A stretch of 64,000 nt of DNA from Pontibacter fetidus (GCF_010119545.1 NZ_JAAEAA010000002.1:220006-284005), one strand, 5' to 3'. Shown: positions 1-8,503, numbered from the stretch's first letter. Numbers and translations are program-made. Notes: generated by a model not told the origin, from the letters alone.

Positions 1-534
1 GCGTTCGTAGCGCTTCAGTATATATTCATAAGTATCGGGACGGTACAAGGCATCCTTGCCAATAAAAAAATCCAGCCCCAATACCATCAGGCTATCCGAC
101 ACATGCAAGTCCTGGCCTAACCCCGACACAAACGTTTTTACCTCCGGCACATAAAACTCAGGGTAATAAAATTTAATAACCTTAAAGGCTGTTTCCAGTT
201 GCTGCTGTTCCGGCTCCATGTTGTCAAACTTCTTCATGGCTTGCTGTGCCAGCGAGTCCAGCGATGGGTTTGTGGCCAGGCCCAACAGCGAGTTTACAAG
301 TATAGAGTCGTGCGGATATTGCTTCTGCTGCAGGTATTTATCGGCGAAAAGCGGATGTTGCTTTAAAAAGTCCCTCACTTGTTTTTCCTGCTTTATCGCA
401 AAGAAATCTTTCTCCAGCCGTTCGATCTTAACATCTACAGGTATGCGCTCTATCTCGTCAGGCAGCTCACACCCTTTTTTGCTACAACTGGCTAAAAAAA
501 GAACTATGGCTATATATACTAATCTATATGACAT
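1..534 (-). CDS. gldB: Gliding motility lipoprotein GldB (3' end missing)
   Basis: An open reading frame starts with ATG at 534 and stays open for 178 codons to the left edge, so the C-terminus is outside the window. The protein begins with a hydrophobic signal segment and the lipobox LASC (Cys near residue 17), so it should be a lipoprotein. The rest is charged and alpha-helical, with the pattern VLGLDFFIGKDALY followed by YEYILKRYE, which I recognise from GldB of Flavobacterium and relatives. GldB is needed for Bacteroidota gliding and type IX secretion-linked motility, but its biochemical role is unclear. It is divergent from the barrel gene at 610, and gldE and gldD lie 6-8 kb away. Confidence 0.82.
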   Translation of the reverse strand, partial: MSYRLVYIAIVLFLASCSKKGCELPDEIERIPVDVKIERLEKDFFAIKQEKQVRDFLKQHPLFADKYLQQKQYPHDSILVNSLLGLATNPSLDSLAQQAMKKFDNMEPEQQQLETAFKVIKFYYPEFYVPEVKTFVSGLGQDLHVSDSLMVLGLDFFIGKDALYRPDTYEYILKRYER

Positions 535-541
535 TACTGTT

Positions 542-549
542 TACTTTTG
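542..549 (+). promoter_or_regulatory. Putative -7 box (TACTTTTG)
   Basis: This matches the Bacteroidota sigma-A -7 consensus TAnnTTTG and lies in the 75-bp gap between divergent gldB and the barrel gene. No good -33 TTTG is visible, so the call is tentative. The resulting leader to the ATG at 610 would be about 55 nt. Confidence 0.35.
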
Positions 550-609
550 TACAAAAATAGCAGGAACTTACGTACTAAGGTAACACGAATATTACAAACC
601 CTGATTCTA

Positions 610-1275
610 ATGAAAAAACTTACACTTCTATCGCTTTTTCTTTGCTTGTCTTTCGGCGCTTTTGCCCAGATCGAGATCGGACTGATGATTTCGCCAACTA
701 TAACCGGCAACCGTTTTGTAGCCGAAGACAAGTATAACTTTAAGCAAGAGAACAGTAATCTGCGTCTGGGTGTAGGCGTGGTAGCAGACTATTTTTTTGC
801 GCAGAACTATGCTTTTGGCACTGGCCTGATTTACCGCAGCAAAGGCAGCGAAATAAGCTATACTTATGACCCACAGGATGGTAATGGCCCAATCACATTA
901 ACGGACGATATTGCTGTTCAGTACATCGAGTTGCCGCTAACGCTTAAGCTCTTTACCAACGAAATTGCCCCGGCAACTATTTTATACTTCCAGGTGGGTG
1001 GCTCGCTAAACACGAAAATGGCAGCCAAAGTGAATGATAAAAAAGTAATTGATGGCGAAAAAACGGCCAAGCGCTTTAACCTTTTCGAAGCGGATGTGAT
1101 GCTTGGCGGCGGCACCGAGTTTCAGTTCGGCGAAAGCACTAAGTTATTTGCAGGCTTAACCTACCATCGCGGCCTAAGCGACATCGATAACAAATACTAC
1201 AGCGAGAGGCTCAGCGACAAAAACATATCCCTTAAAAACAGCGGCGTTTCTCTCGACTTTGGTGTGAAATTCTAA
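610..1275 (+). CDS. Secreted outer-membrane beta-barrel protein (porin family)
   Basis: The preferred start is ATG 610, because it begins a clean signal peptide (MKKLTLLSLFLCLSFGAFAQ, cleavage after residue 20). An in-frame ATG at 547 would put 21 unlikely residues in front. The mature part of about 200 residues alternates Gly/aromatic strands, with phrases such as LRLGVGVVADYFF and FGTGLIYRSKG, and ends in LDFGVKF, as expected of a small 8-strand OmpA/OprF-like barrel (PorT/outer membrane beta-barrel superfamily). It is predicted to sit in the outer membrane. The ligand is unknown. It is a single-gene unit followed by a strong terminator. Confidence 0.75.
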   Translation: MKKLTLLSLFLCLSFGAFAQIEIGLMISPTITGNRFVAEDKYNFKQENSNLRLGVGVVADYFFAQNYAFGTGLIYRSKGSEISYTYDPQDGNGPITLTDDIAVQYIELPLTLKLFTNEIAPATILYFQVGGSLNTKMAAKVNDKKVIDGEKTAKRFNLFEADVMLGGGTEFQFGESTKLFAGLTYHRGLSDIDNKYYSERLSDKNISLKNSGVSLDFGVKF

Positions 1276-1298
1276 ACTATAGGTATACGTATAAACTG

Positions 1299-1333
1299 AA
1301 AGAGCCGCCCCGAATAGTTCGGGGCGGCTCTTT
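1299..1333. terminator. Bidirectional rho-independent terminator
   Basis: A perfect 16-bp stem (1299-1314 with 1318-1333) with a 3-nt loop, GC-rich in the middle and flanked by A and T runs. It sits between the convergent ends of the barrel gene and RNase G and can serve both strands. Confidence 0.9.
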
Positions 1334-1342
1334 GCTTATAGT

Positions 1343-2938
1343 TTAATCTTCTTTTTCGAGCACTTCCAGTTCCTCTGCGAAGGTAGTGCGTAATTCGATC
1401 TCTTCACCCCGGTCATCCATTACCTTAAAGTCAGTAATGCCCAGCGAAGTATCTTTTATTAAGCTCACCCACCTAAAATATTTAAAGAACCATTTTACCT
1501 GTTTCGAAACAATTCCTTTGGTATAATAATCATACACAAACGGGTGCACGTAAATGGTCAGGTTCTTTTGGTTGTGGCTTACCAGCAGGTCGTCTACAGC
1601 TGCTTCAATTTCGTCAGTAACCAGTATACTGGCTGTTATCTTACCAGTGCCGCCGCACGTAGGGCAAACCTCACCAGTTACAATATTTTGCTCCGGCCTC
1701 ACACGCTGACGCGTTATCTGCATCAGGCCGAATTTAGAGATTGGCAGAACTGTTGACTTTGACCGGTCGGTTCTTAGTTCTTCTTTTACAACCTCGTATA
1801 CTTTCTGGCGGTTTTCCGGCGACTTCATATCGATGAAGTCAATTACTATGATACCGCCTATATCCCGGAGACGTAACTGGCGTGCCACTTCGCGGGCTGC
1901 CATCATGTTCACGTTCAGAGCCGTGGCCTCCTGATCGGCTTCGGTATTAGATTTATTGCCACTGTTCACATCAATTACATGCAGCGCTTCGGTGTGCTCA
2001 ATTACCAGGTATCCGCCGCCTGGTATAGTTACCGTTTTGCCGAAAGCAGCCTTCAGCTGTTTTTCGATGTGGTAGTGTTCAAATGTTTTGGTTTTGCCGG
2101 TATACTGCTTCAGGATCTTTAACTTATCCGGTGCAATACTGCCGATGTATGTTTTGATCTCATCATAAAGCTGAACATCGTCCACTATTATGTTGTCAAA
2201 ACTTTCGTTTAGCAAATCCCTCAAAATGGAAGAAGAACGACCAAGTTCACCTATAACTTTATCGCAGGGCTTCGCTGTTTTCAGCGTTTGAAACCCCTCT
2301 TCCCAGTTAGTAAGCATGTTGCGCAGGTCTCTGTCGAGCTCTGCCACATCACGTCCTTCGGCCACTGTCCTGATGATCACTCCAAAGTTCTCCGGCTTAA
2401 TCGATGTGATCAAACGTTTTAAACGGGTGCGTTCATCCTTGCTTACGATCTTTTTAGATACGCTTACCGTGTTTGAGAACGGTACAAGTACCAGGTATCG
2501 GCCCGCAAGAGAAATCTCGCAGGATAAGCGTGGACCTTTTGTAGAAATAGGTTCTTTTACAATCTGCACTAACAGCTGCTGTCCTTTTTTAAGTACATCA
2601 GCTATTTTGCCCAATTTGTCTATTTCAGGCTCAAATTTTAACTGGTTTAGTTTAGGCGACGCGTTCTTCTGAGTCTGTGCTACCTTAACAAATTTGTTAA
2701 GTGTTTTGATGTTGGCTCCCAAATCATGGTAATGCAGAAACGCATCCTTCTGGTAACCAATATCAATAAAGGCAGCATTTAGGCCTGGCATTACTTTTTT
2801 TACAGTCCCCAGAAAGATATCACCCACAATATAGTTGGTGTCTTTCTTCTCGTAGTGGTATTCTACAAGGCGTTTGTCCTGTAAGAGTGCAATGCGTTCT
2901 CCATCCTGAGTAGAATTGATGATTAGTTCATTACTCAA
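1343..2938 (-). CDS. rng: Ribonuclease E/G family endoribonuclease
   Basis: A single-strand-specific endoribonuclease that processes rRNA precursors and starts mRNA decay. It has 531 residues, close to the usual RNase G length and without the long RNase E scaffold tail. An S1-type RNA-binding domain lies at about residues 38-130 and contains a basic insertion. The Mg-binding catalytic aspartates are in HVIDVNSG (Asp323) and IVIDFIDM (Asp367/370). The zinc-link CPTC at 425-428 would form the dimer interface. The start ATG at 2938 gives MSNELIINST, typical of the family. The small ribosomal-type gene upstream and the hairpin at 2973-3000 separate it from the next unit. Confidence 0.93.
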   Translation of the reverse strand: MSNELIINSTQDGERIALLQDKRLVEYHYEKKDTNYIVGDIFLGTVKKVMPGLNAAFIDIGYQKDAFLHYHDLGANIKTLNKFVKVAQTQKNASPKLNQLKFEPEIDKLGKIADVLKKGQQLLVQIVKEPISTKGPRLSCEISLAGRYLVLVPFSNTVSVSKKIVSKDERTRLKRLITSIKPENFGVIIRTVAEGRDVAELDRDLRNMLTNWEEGFQTLKTAKPCDKVIGELGRSSSILRDLLNESFDNIIVDDVQLYDEIKTYIGSIAPDKLKILKQYTGKTKTFEHYHIEKQLKAAFGKTVTIPGGGYLVIEHTEALHVIDVNSGNKSNTEADQEATALNVNMMAAREVARQLRLRDIGGIIVIDFIDMKSPENRQKVYEVVKEELRTDRSKSTVLPISKFGLMQITRQRVRPEQNIVTGEVCPTCGGTGKITASILVTDEIEAAVDDLLVSHNQKNLTIYVHPFVYDYYTKGIVSKQVKWFFKYFRWVSLIKDTSLGITDFKVMDDRGEEIELRTTFAEELEVLEKED

Positions 2939-2972
2939 TTTCTCTCAAAGATTAGTTGGATGTATAGACCAA

Positions 2973-3000
2973 AGCCCACAATGCGGTAGCAAAGTGGGCT
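2973..3000 (-). terminator. Hairpin after the 29-residue ribosomal-type gene
   Basis: A 7-bp stem (AGCCCAC at 2973-2979 with GTGGGCT at 2994-3000) and a 14-nt loop lie between the end of the small basic gene and the start of RNase G. There is no strong U tract, so this may be a weak terminator or a processing site. Confidence 0.35.
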
Positions 3001-3019
3001 CCCTAAAACGCAGAAGAAA

Positions 3020-3109
3020 TTACTTCTTCTTGTGTCTGTTCTTTCTTAGGCGCTTCTTTCTTTTGTGTGTAGCGATCTTATGTCTTTTTCTTTTCTTTCC
3101 GCAAGGCAT
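3020..3109 (-). CDS. 29-residue basic ribosome-associated protein, AURKAIP1/COX24 (bS22/mS38) type
   Basis: The reading frame begins at ATG 3109 and encodes 29 residues, MPCGKKRKRHKIATHKRKKR followed by LRKNRHKKK. Over half the residues are Lys, Arg or His. This is the tiny protein that Bacteroidota genomes carry as an AURKAIP1/COX24-domain protein. The family's mitochondrial relative is mS38 and its actinobacterial relative is bS22, so it should bind the small ribosomal subunit. It is transcribed in the same direction as RNase G, 81 bp upstream of it. The recognition is from the sequence pattern alone, and the exact ribosomal position is inferred. Confidence 0.8.
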   Translation of the reverse strand: MPCGKKRKRHKIATHKRKKRLRKNRHKKK

Positions 3110-3148
3110 AGTCTTGAAGTTTTGTATTTGTGAATAATTTCTTTAATA

Positions 3149-4027
3149 CTATTTAAGTCGGGCCAGGTACTCATCAACTGAGGCAGCCAGGGCCGGATCA
3201 TCTTTCATTGTCTTTACCTTGTTAAACAAGGCAATGGCTTCTTCTTTTTTGCCGGTCTCAGCCAACGATACAGCCAGGTTAAAGTTACCTTCCAGGTGCT
3301 TCGGGTTTACCTTCACCAGGTGCTCAAAACGCTCCAACGCTTTATCATACTGCCCAGACTGCATCGAAAGTATACCTAAGTTAAACAGGGCTTTCTCGTT
3401 ATCCGGGTCAGCAGAGATTACCTCACGTAGCATCGTAATACCCTGCATCGGGTTAGAACTTGCTATGTAGGTCATCGCCACATTGGTTTTGGCATCCAGG
3501 TCAGCGGGGTTGTTCTTCAGCACTTTCTCGTACATGGCACGAGCTTTAGTACCTAACTCAGCAGCACGCTCCTGCGACGCAGCATACGTAAAAGCATCAA
3601 AGTAGCTATCGCCGGCTTTTCTGAAATTACGCTCACCTGGCCTTGCATTCGCTACTGTTTCGTAGTAGTAACCTGCACTGTCAAACTTAGATGCCGCTGC
3701 ATATGCTTCTGCCAGTTCTGAGGCCAGCAATACGCGCTGTTGCTTATCGGTAGCTTTGTTGTAACGGGCTCTTACTGTAGCCAGCTCCATTAGTTGCTCC
3801 GGGGTAGCTGTTGCGTGCGGGTCACCGGCATTAGCCCCGGCAACTGCAGCCTCATCTTCATGGCCGTGGCCATCATCAGCAGAGTGACCTTCCGAGGCAG
3901 CAGCTTCGGTATTACCCTTAGCCAGGCTATCTTTGTCATCTTCATTTACAACTACTTTGGGCAAGAAAAACATACCTGCTACTAGGGCAAGTGCCGCAAC
4001 AACTAAAATGATCTGGTTACGTGTCAT
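3149..4027 (-). CDS. Membrane-anchored tetratricopeptide-repeat protein
   Basis: The protein has 292 residues. Residues 6-25 form an uncleaved N-terminal membrane helix, followed by a flexible, His- and Glu-rich linker (about 30-75, including EGHSADDGHGHEDE). At least three TPR units follow between about 110 and 285, for example ALFNLGILSMQSGQYDKALE and the repeat after it, HLEGNFNLAVSLAETGKKEE. It is probably a periplasm-facing scaffold or assembly factor. The His/Asp cluster could bind divalent metal, but that is speculative. It lies between the HU gene and the small ribosomal-type gene on the same strand and has its own promoter-like box at 4077-4084. Confidence 0.72.
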   Translation of the reverse strand: MTRNQIILVVAALALVAGMFFLPKVVVNEDDKDSLAKGNTEAAASEGHSADDGHGHEDEAAVAGANAGDPHATATPEQLMELATVRARYNKATDKQQRVLLASELAEAYAAASKFDSAGYYYETVANARPGERNFRKAGDSYFDAFTYAASQERAAELGTKARAMYEKVLKNNPADLDAKTNVAMTYIASSNPMQGITMLREVISADPDNEKALFNLGILSMQSGQYDKALERFEHLVKVNPKHLEGNFNLAVSLAETGKKEEAIALFNKVKTMKDDPALAASVDEYLARLK

Positions 4028-4076
4028 TCCTGAAAAAATAAGTAGGTGTTAATTATAAATCTGCAAAATCAGGAGG

Positions 4077-4084
4077 CAAAGATA
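4077..4084 (-). promoter_or_regulatory. Putative -7 box (TATCTTTG) for the TPR gene
   Basis: Read on the minus strand, TATCTTTG followed by CCTCC fits the Bacteroidota TAnnTTTG -7 element. It lies about 50 nt upstream of the ATG at 4027. No clear -33 element is visible. Confidence 0.5.
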
Positions 4085-4092
4085 CGAAAGAA

Positions 4093-4398
4093 TTAAGAAT
4101 GAGCCAGTTCTTTGATCTTTTTGCTGTTCTTTATCTTCGCGATGAAGGTTTTAGACGGCTTAAAGCTTGGAATAAAGTGCTCATCAATAATAATAGATGT
4201 ATTTTTAGAGATGTTACGAGCTACTTTTTTGGCGCGCTTCTTATTTACAAAGCTACCAAAACCTCTCACGTAGATGTTGTTACCATCAGCCATTGAGTCT
4301 TTCACTACTTTGAAAAAAGCCTCGATGGTAGATTGAACATCAGCCTTATCAATCCCTGTTTTATCAGCAATCTCTGATATTACTTCTGCTTTAGTCAC
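4093..4398 (-). CDS. HU-family DNA-binding protein
   Basis: A histone-like DNA-bending protein of the nucleoid. I take the start as GTG at 4398, giving (M)TKAEVISEIADKTGIDKADV, the standard HU N-terminus, with a product of 101 residues. The longer frame to 4485 adds 29 residues that read across the promoter and do not look like protein. The helix-turn-helix dimer part is residues 1-45. The beta-arm region contains VRGFGSFVNKKRA and an Asn-Ile-Ser segment in place of the usual Arg-Asn-Pro tip. The C-terminal FIPSFKPSKTFIAKIK is typical. It could belong to the IHF-like branch. Its promoter-like box is at 4485-4492. Confidence 0.9.
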   Translation of the reverse strand: MTKAEVISEIADKTGIDKADVQSTIEAFFKVVKDSMADGNNIYVRGFGSFVNKKRAKKVARNISKNTSIIIDEHFIPSFKPSKTFIAKIKNSKKIKELAHS

Positions 4399-4484
4399 TT
4401 TCTTGAGTTTTATAAATTTTAAAATATGATAAATTTCCAATACATTAAGCTGGCAATTGCACCAACTCCGTGATTTTCGGGGCA

Positions 4485-4492
4485 CAAAGGTA
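4485..4492 (-). promoter_or_regulatory. Putative -7 box (TACCTTTG) for the HU gene
   Basis: On the minus strand the sequence reads TACCTTTGTGCC, close to the strongest Bacteroidota -7 context. Transcription would start near 4478, downstream of the longer in-frame ATG at 4485, which supports the GTG start at 4398. Confidence 0.6.
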
Positions 4493-4621
4493 GTTTTACT
4501 TTTCGATATGTAAAAGTTTTACGCTTAAATTATTAAGTATAAATTCCTATCCCTTAAGGCTATCTAAATCGGGCATTTCTGCAACAGAATATAACTTTTC
4601 CGCATGCCGGTTGCACAACTA

Positions 4622-4629
4622 TAGCTTTG
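4622..4629 (+). promoter_or_regulatory. Putative -7 box (TAGCTTTG) upstream of mutY
   Basis: This matches TAnnTTTG and overlaps a CTATAG motif copy. The predicted transcript start near 4636 is only about 16 nt before the in-frame GTG at 4652, which slightly favours translation from ATG 4712. No -33 element is obvious. Confidence 0.4.
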
Positions 4630-4711
4630 TTGACCGATTTACTTTTTACAGGTGTCAGAACAAAACTATAACTTTATCAGTTCTACTTTACCACTTGCTG
4701 CAGCATACCCT

Positions 4712-5800
4712 ATGGCCAACAACCCCTCCTACTTCTCTCAAACGCTGATAAACTGGTATAACCGGAACAAAAGAAATTTACCATGGCGTACCACAACCAA
4801 CCCCTATTTTATCTGGTTATCCGAAGTTATACTGCAACAGACACGTGTAAACCAGGGGCTGCCATACTATATTAAGTTTACAGAAGCTTACCCTACCGTG
4901 CAGGACCTGGCCGCCGCCCACGAAGACGAAGTGCTGCGCCTTTGGCAGGGTTTGGGATATTACTCGCGGGCACGCAACATGCACCATACAGCCAGGCAAA
5001 TTGTGCAGGAGTATGGCGGCAATTTCCCGGGTAACTATAGCGAACTACTGAAACTAAAGGGTGTTGGCAACTATACGGCGGCGGCCATTGCAGCCTTTGC
5101 TTTTAAAGAGCAGGTAGCCGTGCTGGACGGAAACGTGTTTCGGGTATTAGCGCGGGTCTTTGGTATTTCAGAAGACATAGCTGCGCCGGCTTCCCGCAAA
5201 ATTTTCCAGGAGCAGGCAGACCAGTTAGTACCTGCCACTGAACCGGATACTTACAACCAGGCCATTATGGAGTTTGGGGCTATACAATGCACGCCTATTA
5301 TGCCCGACTGCCTGTTTTGCCCGCTGCAACAATCGTGTTTTGCTTTTACGCACGGACTGGTGCAGGAACTACCGGTAAAATCGAAAGCTAAGGCAGCGCG
5401 GCCGCGTTATTTCCATTACCTGGTTTTTGAGTGGCAAGGGCAATATTATATGCGCAAGCGTTTGGAAGGCGATATATGGCAGGGACTTTACGATTTTTAC
5501 CTTTACGAAAGCCCAGACAAAACTATAGATGCTACCGTATTATTAAAAGAACTGAATGCAGCGGGAATCCCTGTAACTATAAATCAACTTTCTAATCCTT
5601 TAAAAGAGTATAAGCATATACTAAGTCACCAAAAAGTAACTGCTAAATTTTACCTTATAAAGCTGCAGGAAAAGCTAAATACCGAAGTAGAGCAGGAAAC
5701 ACGACTGGCACTTTACGATGCTGAAAAAATAGATGAATTACCGAAGGCAGTTTTGATCAGCAACTATTTGAAAGATGCCAAGATTTTACTACATTTATAG
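4712..5800 (+). CDS. mutY: A/G-specific adenine glycosylase MutY
   Basis: A base-excision repair enzyme that removes adenine paired with 8-oxoguanine. The start chosen is ATG 4712 (MANNPSYFSQTLINWY), which aligns with the usual MutY N-terminus. An upstream in-frame GTG at 4652 would add 20 residues. The protein has 362 residues. It shows the catalytic Glu in WLSEVILQQT (residue 38 from this start), the helix-hairpin-helix KGVGNYTAAAI, the catalytic Asp in AVLDGNV (139), and the [4Fe-4S] ligands in CTPIMPDCLFCPLQQSC with C-x6-C-x2-C-x5-C spacing. The C-terminal third is the NUDIX-like 8-oxoG recognition domain. It is monocistronic or read into ssb. Confidence 0.93.
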   Translation: MANNPSYFSQTLINWYNRNKRNLPWRTTTNPYFIWLSEVILQQTRVNQGLPYYIKFTEAYPTVQDLAAAHEDEVLRLWQGLGYYSRARNMHHTARQIVQEYGGNFPGNYSELLKLKGVGNYTAAAIAAFAFKEQVAVLDGNVFRVLARVFGISEDIAAPASRKIFQEQADQLVPATEPDTYNQAIMEFGAIQCTPIMPDCLFCPLQQSCFAFTHGLVQELPVKSKAKAARPRYFHYLVFEWQGQYYMRKRLEGDIWQGLYDFYLYESPDKTIDATVLLKELNAAGIPVTINQLSNPLKEYKHILSHQKVTAKFYLIKLQEKLNTEVEQETRLALYDAEKIDELPKAVLISNYLKDAKILLHL

Positions 5801-5818
5801 ACTGAACTTTTTCTTTCT

Positions 5819-5826
5819 TAAATTTG
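5819..5826 (+). promoter_or_regulatory. Putative -7 box (TAAATTTG) for ssb
   Basis: This matches TAnnTTTG and lies about 80 nt before the ssb ATG. The upstream sequence is T-rich but lacks a clear TTTG at -33. The leader would contain the hairpin at 5849-5868. Confidence 0.4.
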
Positions 5827-5848
5827 TAGTTCAGTAAGCCATATTTGC

Positions 5849-5868
5849 CTCCGGCTTGGTTGCCGGAG
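5849..5868 (+). other. Hairpin in the mutY-ssb gap
   Basis: A perfect 7-bp GC-rich stem (CTCCGGC at 5849-5855 with GCCGGAG at 5862-5868) with a 6-nt loop and no following T run. It could be a weak mutY terminator or a structural element in the ssb leader. Confidence 0.5.
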
Positions 5869-5904
5869 TAGCCCAATTAATTAACTATTTAAACTAAAAA
5901 AGAC

Positions 5905-6369
5905 ATGGCAAGTGTAAACAAAGTAATCCTGATCGGAAACCTGGGCAAAGACCCTGAAGTTCGTCATTTAGAAGGTGGTGTGGCTGTAGCCCGCTTCCCT
6001 TTAGCAACCTCCGAATCTTACAAAGACAAAAGCGGCCAGCGCGTTGAGAAAACAGAATGGCATAACATTGTTGTATGGCGCGGCCTGGCCGAAGTAGCCG
6101 AAAAATATGTACGCAAAGGTCAGTCTGTTTTTATCGAAGGCAAGATCCGCACCAACCAGTACCAGGACAAAGATGGCAACCAGCGCTACTCTACCGAAAT
6201 TGTAGCAGATTCATTAGAGATATTATCTCCTAAAGGTAGCAATGAAGGTGGTAACACTGCAGAGCAACAGTCAGCAGCATTACATCAAAGCTCAACTCAT
6301 CAGACTGGCAAAACATCGGCCCCAGCTGGTGTAGCACAGAACGACGAGCCAGACGACCTGCCGTTCTAA
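5905..6369 (+). CDS. ssb: Single-stranded DNA-binding protein
   Basis: It binds ssDNA as a tetramer during replication, recombination and repair. It has 154 residues. The OB fold covers about residues 3-110 (NKVILIGNLGKDPEVRHLEG, then EWHNIVVWRGLAEVAEKYV and FIEGKIRTNQYQDKDGNQRY). A Gly/Gln/Ser-rich flexible linker follows, and the C-terminal acidic tip DEPDDLPF recruits partner proteins. It is the first gene of ssb-gldE-gldD, an order that recurs in gliding Bacteroidota. The gap to gldE is 26 bp. Confidence 0.96.
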   Translation: MASVNKVILIGNLGKDPEVRHLEGGVAVARFPLATSESYKDKSGQRVEKTEWHNIVVWRGLAEVAEKYVRKGQSVFIEGKIRTNQYQDKDGNQRYSTEIVADSLEILSPKGSNEGGNTAEQQSAALHQSSTHQTGKTSAPAGVAQNDEPDDLPF

Positions 6370-6395
6370 TCCTTGTTTAACCTAACAATTGAATT

Positions 6396-7757
6396 TTGGG
6401 AAGTATAGATCCTGGAGACCCCCTGAGTTATAGTTTACTGCAGTTATTCCAAAACACGTCTGCTTTACTCAGGATCGAATATATTATAGCTATAGTTGGC
6501 TGTATAATCCTTTTGCTGCTTTCTGCCCTTGCTTCAGGGGCAGAAGCAGCATTTTTTTCTTTACAAGAGCCTGATCTGGCAAAGCTTAACAACAGCCCAA
6601 ACCCTACCGATAAACGCATTTTAAAGCTGCTTGCTGATCCGCGCCAATTACTTACACAAATACTGGTTATCAATAATGCAATCAATGTTAGCATTATTAC
6701 CCTGTTTGCCTACATTGCCTGGTTGCTGTTTGGTACGTTAGGTATAGCTGAGTTTGCCGGCTGTATGCTGTTTGCTACTTTCTTGATCGTTTTTTTCGGG
6801 GAAGTGCTGCCCAAAGTATATGCCCACAAAAACCCGCTAACTATAGCCAGGCGTGCAGCACCTGGCTTAGCTATACTTAAACCATTTATACAGCCATTTG
6901 CTAAATTACTGATGGCTATTGGCAGTTGGATAGAGGCCAGATATGGCGCCCGTAGTTATAACCACACCATGCAGGAACTAAAGCACAGCCTGGATGTAGC
7001 GCTAACCAACGAGGATACTTCCCCTGAAGAGCGTCGTATTTTGCGCGGTGTCGTAAATTTTGGTTCTATTACTGTGAGGCAAATTATGCGGCCGCGTGTG
7101 GATATCGTGGCATTTAAAACGACACTTACTTTGCCCGAGCTGCTACCGGAAATTATGAAATGGGGCTACTCGCGTGTACCGGTTTATAAAGAAAGCACCG
7201 ACCAGATTGAAGGTATACTTTACGTAAAAGACCTGTTACCGCACATTGATAAAGGCCCTGAGTTTAATTGGCAACGCCTGATACGTGCTCCTTTCTTTGT
7301 GCCGGATAACAGGCGTATTGCAGACCTTTTCGAGGATTTTAAGGACAAGCACGTGCACATGGCTATAGTATTGAATGAGTACGGCGCTACGGCAGGTTTG
7401 CTTACGTTAGAGGATATTGTGGAAGAAATTGTGGGCGAAATAAACGATGAGTTTGACGACGACGAGGTTTTCTACTCCCAGTTAGATAAAAATACCTTTA
7501 TCTTTGATGCCAAGACATCGTTGCACGACTTCTGCAAAATAGCTGAAGTGCCTTTCGATGTTTTTGATGATGTGAAAGGCGAAAGCGAGTCGGTGGCCGG
7601 GCTGGTGCTGGCGCTTTTTTCGCGCATACCCAAGCCAGGCGAAACTATAAACTATGGCCCGTTTCACTTTACTATAGAATCTGCGGACAACAAACGCGTA
7701 AAACGAGTAAAAATAAATGTCGGAAATAAAAAAAAGAACCCGCACAAAGTTAGTTAA
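6396..7757 (+). CDS. gldE: Gliding motility-associated protein GldE (CNNM/CorC-like membrane protein)
   Basis: The protein has 453 residues. The TTG start at 6396 is chosen because it is the first usable start before the first membrane helix. Four hydrophobic segments of the DUF21/CNNM transmembrane domain occupy about residues 30-180, with [11 protein letters not shown] near the first helix, a conserved family feature. A pair of CBS domains follows (around [14 protein letters not shown] and [20 protein letters not shown]). The C-terminal CorC_HlyC domain spans about 365-445. GldE resembles the Mg/Co efflux-linked CorB/C family and in Flavobacterium supports the function of GldD. Its 3' end overlaps gldD by 41 bp, so the two are probably translationally coupled. 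Confidence 0.9.
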   Translation: MGSIDPGDPLSYSLLQLFQNTSALLRIEYIIAIVGCIILLLLSALASGAEAAFFSLQEPDLAKLNNSPNPTDKRILKLLADPRQLLTQILVINNAINVSIITLFAYIAWLLFGTLGIAEFAGCMLFATFLIVFFGEVLPKVYAHKNPLTIARRAAPGLAILKPFIQPFAKLLMAIGSWIEARYGARSYNHTMQELKHSLDVALTNEDTSPEERRILRGVVNFGSITVRQIMRPRVDIVAFKTTLTLPELLPEIMKWGYSRVPVYKESTDQIEGILYVKDLLPHIDKGPEFNWQRLIRAPFFVPDNRRIADLFEDFKDKHVHMAIVLNEYGATAGLLTLEDIVEEIVGEINDEFDDDEVFYSQLDKNTFIFDAKTSLHDFCKIAEVPFDVFDDVKGESESVAGLVLALFSRIPKPGETINYGPFHFTIESADNKRVKRVKINVGNKKKNPHKVS

Positions 7758-8337
7758 GCTGCAACTCGGGTTATGGTTTGCCCTGGCACTGGCCGTTGTT
7801 TCCTGTGAAACAGAGTATACACCAAAACCAAAAGGCTACAACCGTATTGATCTTCCGGCACAAACTTACCAGCCTTTAAAAGAAGCGCACCCTTATACTT
7901 TCGAGTTTTCGAGCCACGCCAAAATACGCCCCGACTCGTCTAAGATAGCGCAACCTCATTGGATAAACATAATTTACCCAAGCCTTGGTGCCAATGTGCA
8001 GCTTACCTACAAAGACCTGAACGGCAACACCAAAATGCTGAACGACCTGGTAGAAGATGCCCGCAAGTTAACCGGCAAGCACCAGATTAAGGCGTATGCT
8101 ATAGAAGAGGCCGAAATCAAAACACCAACCGGCGATATTGCTTCTGTGTTCGAACTGGAAGGCGAAGTACCAAGCCAGTTCCAGTTCTATGTTACCGACT
8201 CAACAAAACATTTCCTGCGCGGTGCTTTATACTTCAGAACAGCCACACAGAATGATTCCCTTGCCCCAGTTATTGAGTTTGTAAAAAAAGACATCGTTCA
8301 TTTGCTGAACACACTGAAGTGGCAGAAAGGGAAGTAG
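7717..8337 (+). CDS. gldD: Gliding motility lipoprotein GldD
   Basis: The protein has 206 residues and starts at ATG 7717 inside the end of gldE. A basic N-terminus and a hydrophobic stretch are followed by the lipobox AVVSC (Cys near residue 30). The mature segment [18 protein letters not shown] is the GldD signature. The body is a compact alpha/beta domain without known catalytic residues. GldD is required for gliding in Flavobacterium johnsoniae, and its role is still unclear. The stop is followed by an inverted repeat that may terminate the operon. Confidence 0.92.
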   Translation: MSEIKKRTRTKLVKLQLGLWFALALAVVSCETEYTPKPKGYNRIDLPAQTYQPLKEAHPYTFEFSSHAKIRPDSSKIAQPHWINIIYPSLGANVQLTYKDLNGNTKMLNDLVEDARKLTGKHQIKAYAIEEAEIKTPTGDIASVFELEGEVPSQFQFYVTDSTKHFLRGALYFRTATQNDSLAPVIEFVKKDIVHLLNTLKWQKGK

Positions 8338-8338
8338 A

Positions 8339-8420
8339 AACCTCACAGCGTTTTACAGACCTGTGAGTGTCTTTTGCTATAGAACCTGGGCACTACAGGT
8401 CGTGAAGACACTGTGAGGTT
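8339..8420. repeat. Intergenic inverted repeat with nested stems
   Basis: The outer arms AACCTCACAG (8339-8348) and CTGTGAGGTT (8411-8420) are perfect complements. An inner pair, GACCTGT (8358-8364) with ACAGGTC (8395-8401), is also perfect. The ACCTGTGAG-type core is repeated in both orientations. This looks like a REP/MITE-like intergenic element that may double as the gldD terminator. Confidence 0.55.
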
Positions 8421-8503
8421 GGCAGCTTCACCACTCATGCAAATACTGATTCAGACAAAATCAGTATCTTTATACTTTCATCACCCAAGTATAGCCAAAG
8501 ACA

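Noticed and set aside
3794..3985. 63-residue plus-strand ORF over the TPR gene's N-terminal region
   Set aside because: It is antisense to the signal/linker coding region of a better-supported gene.
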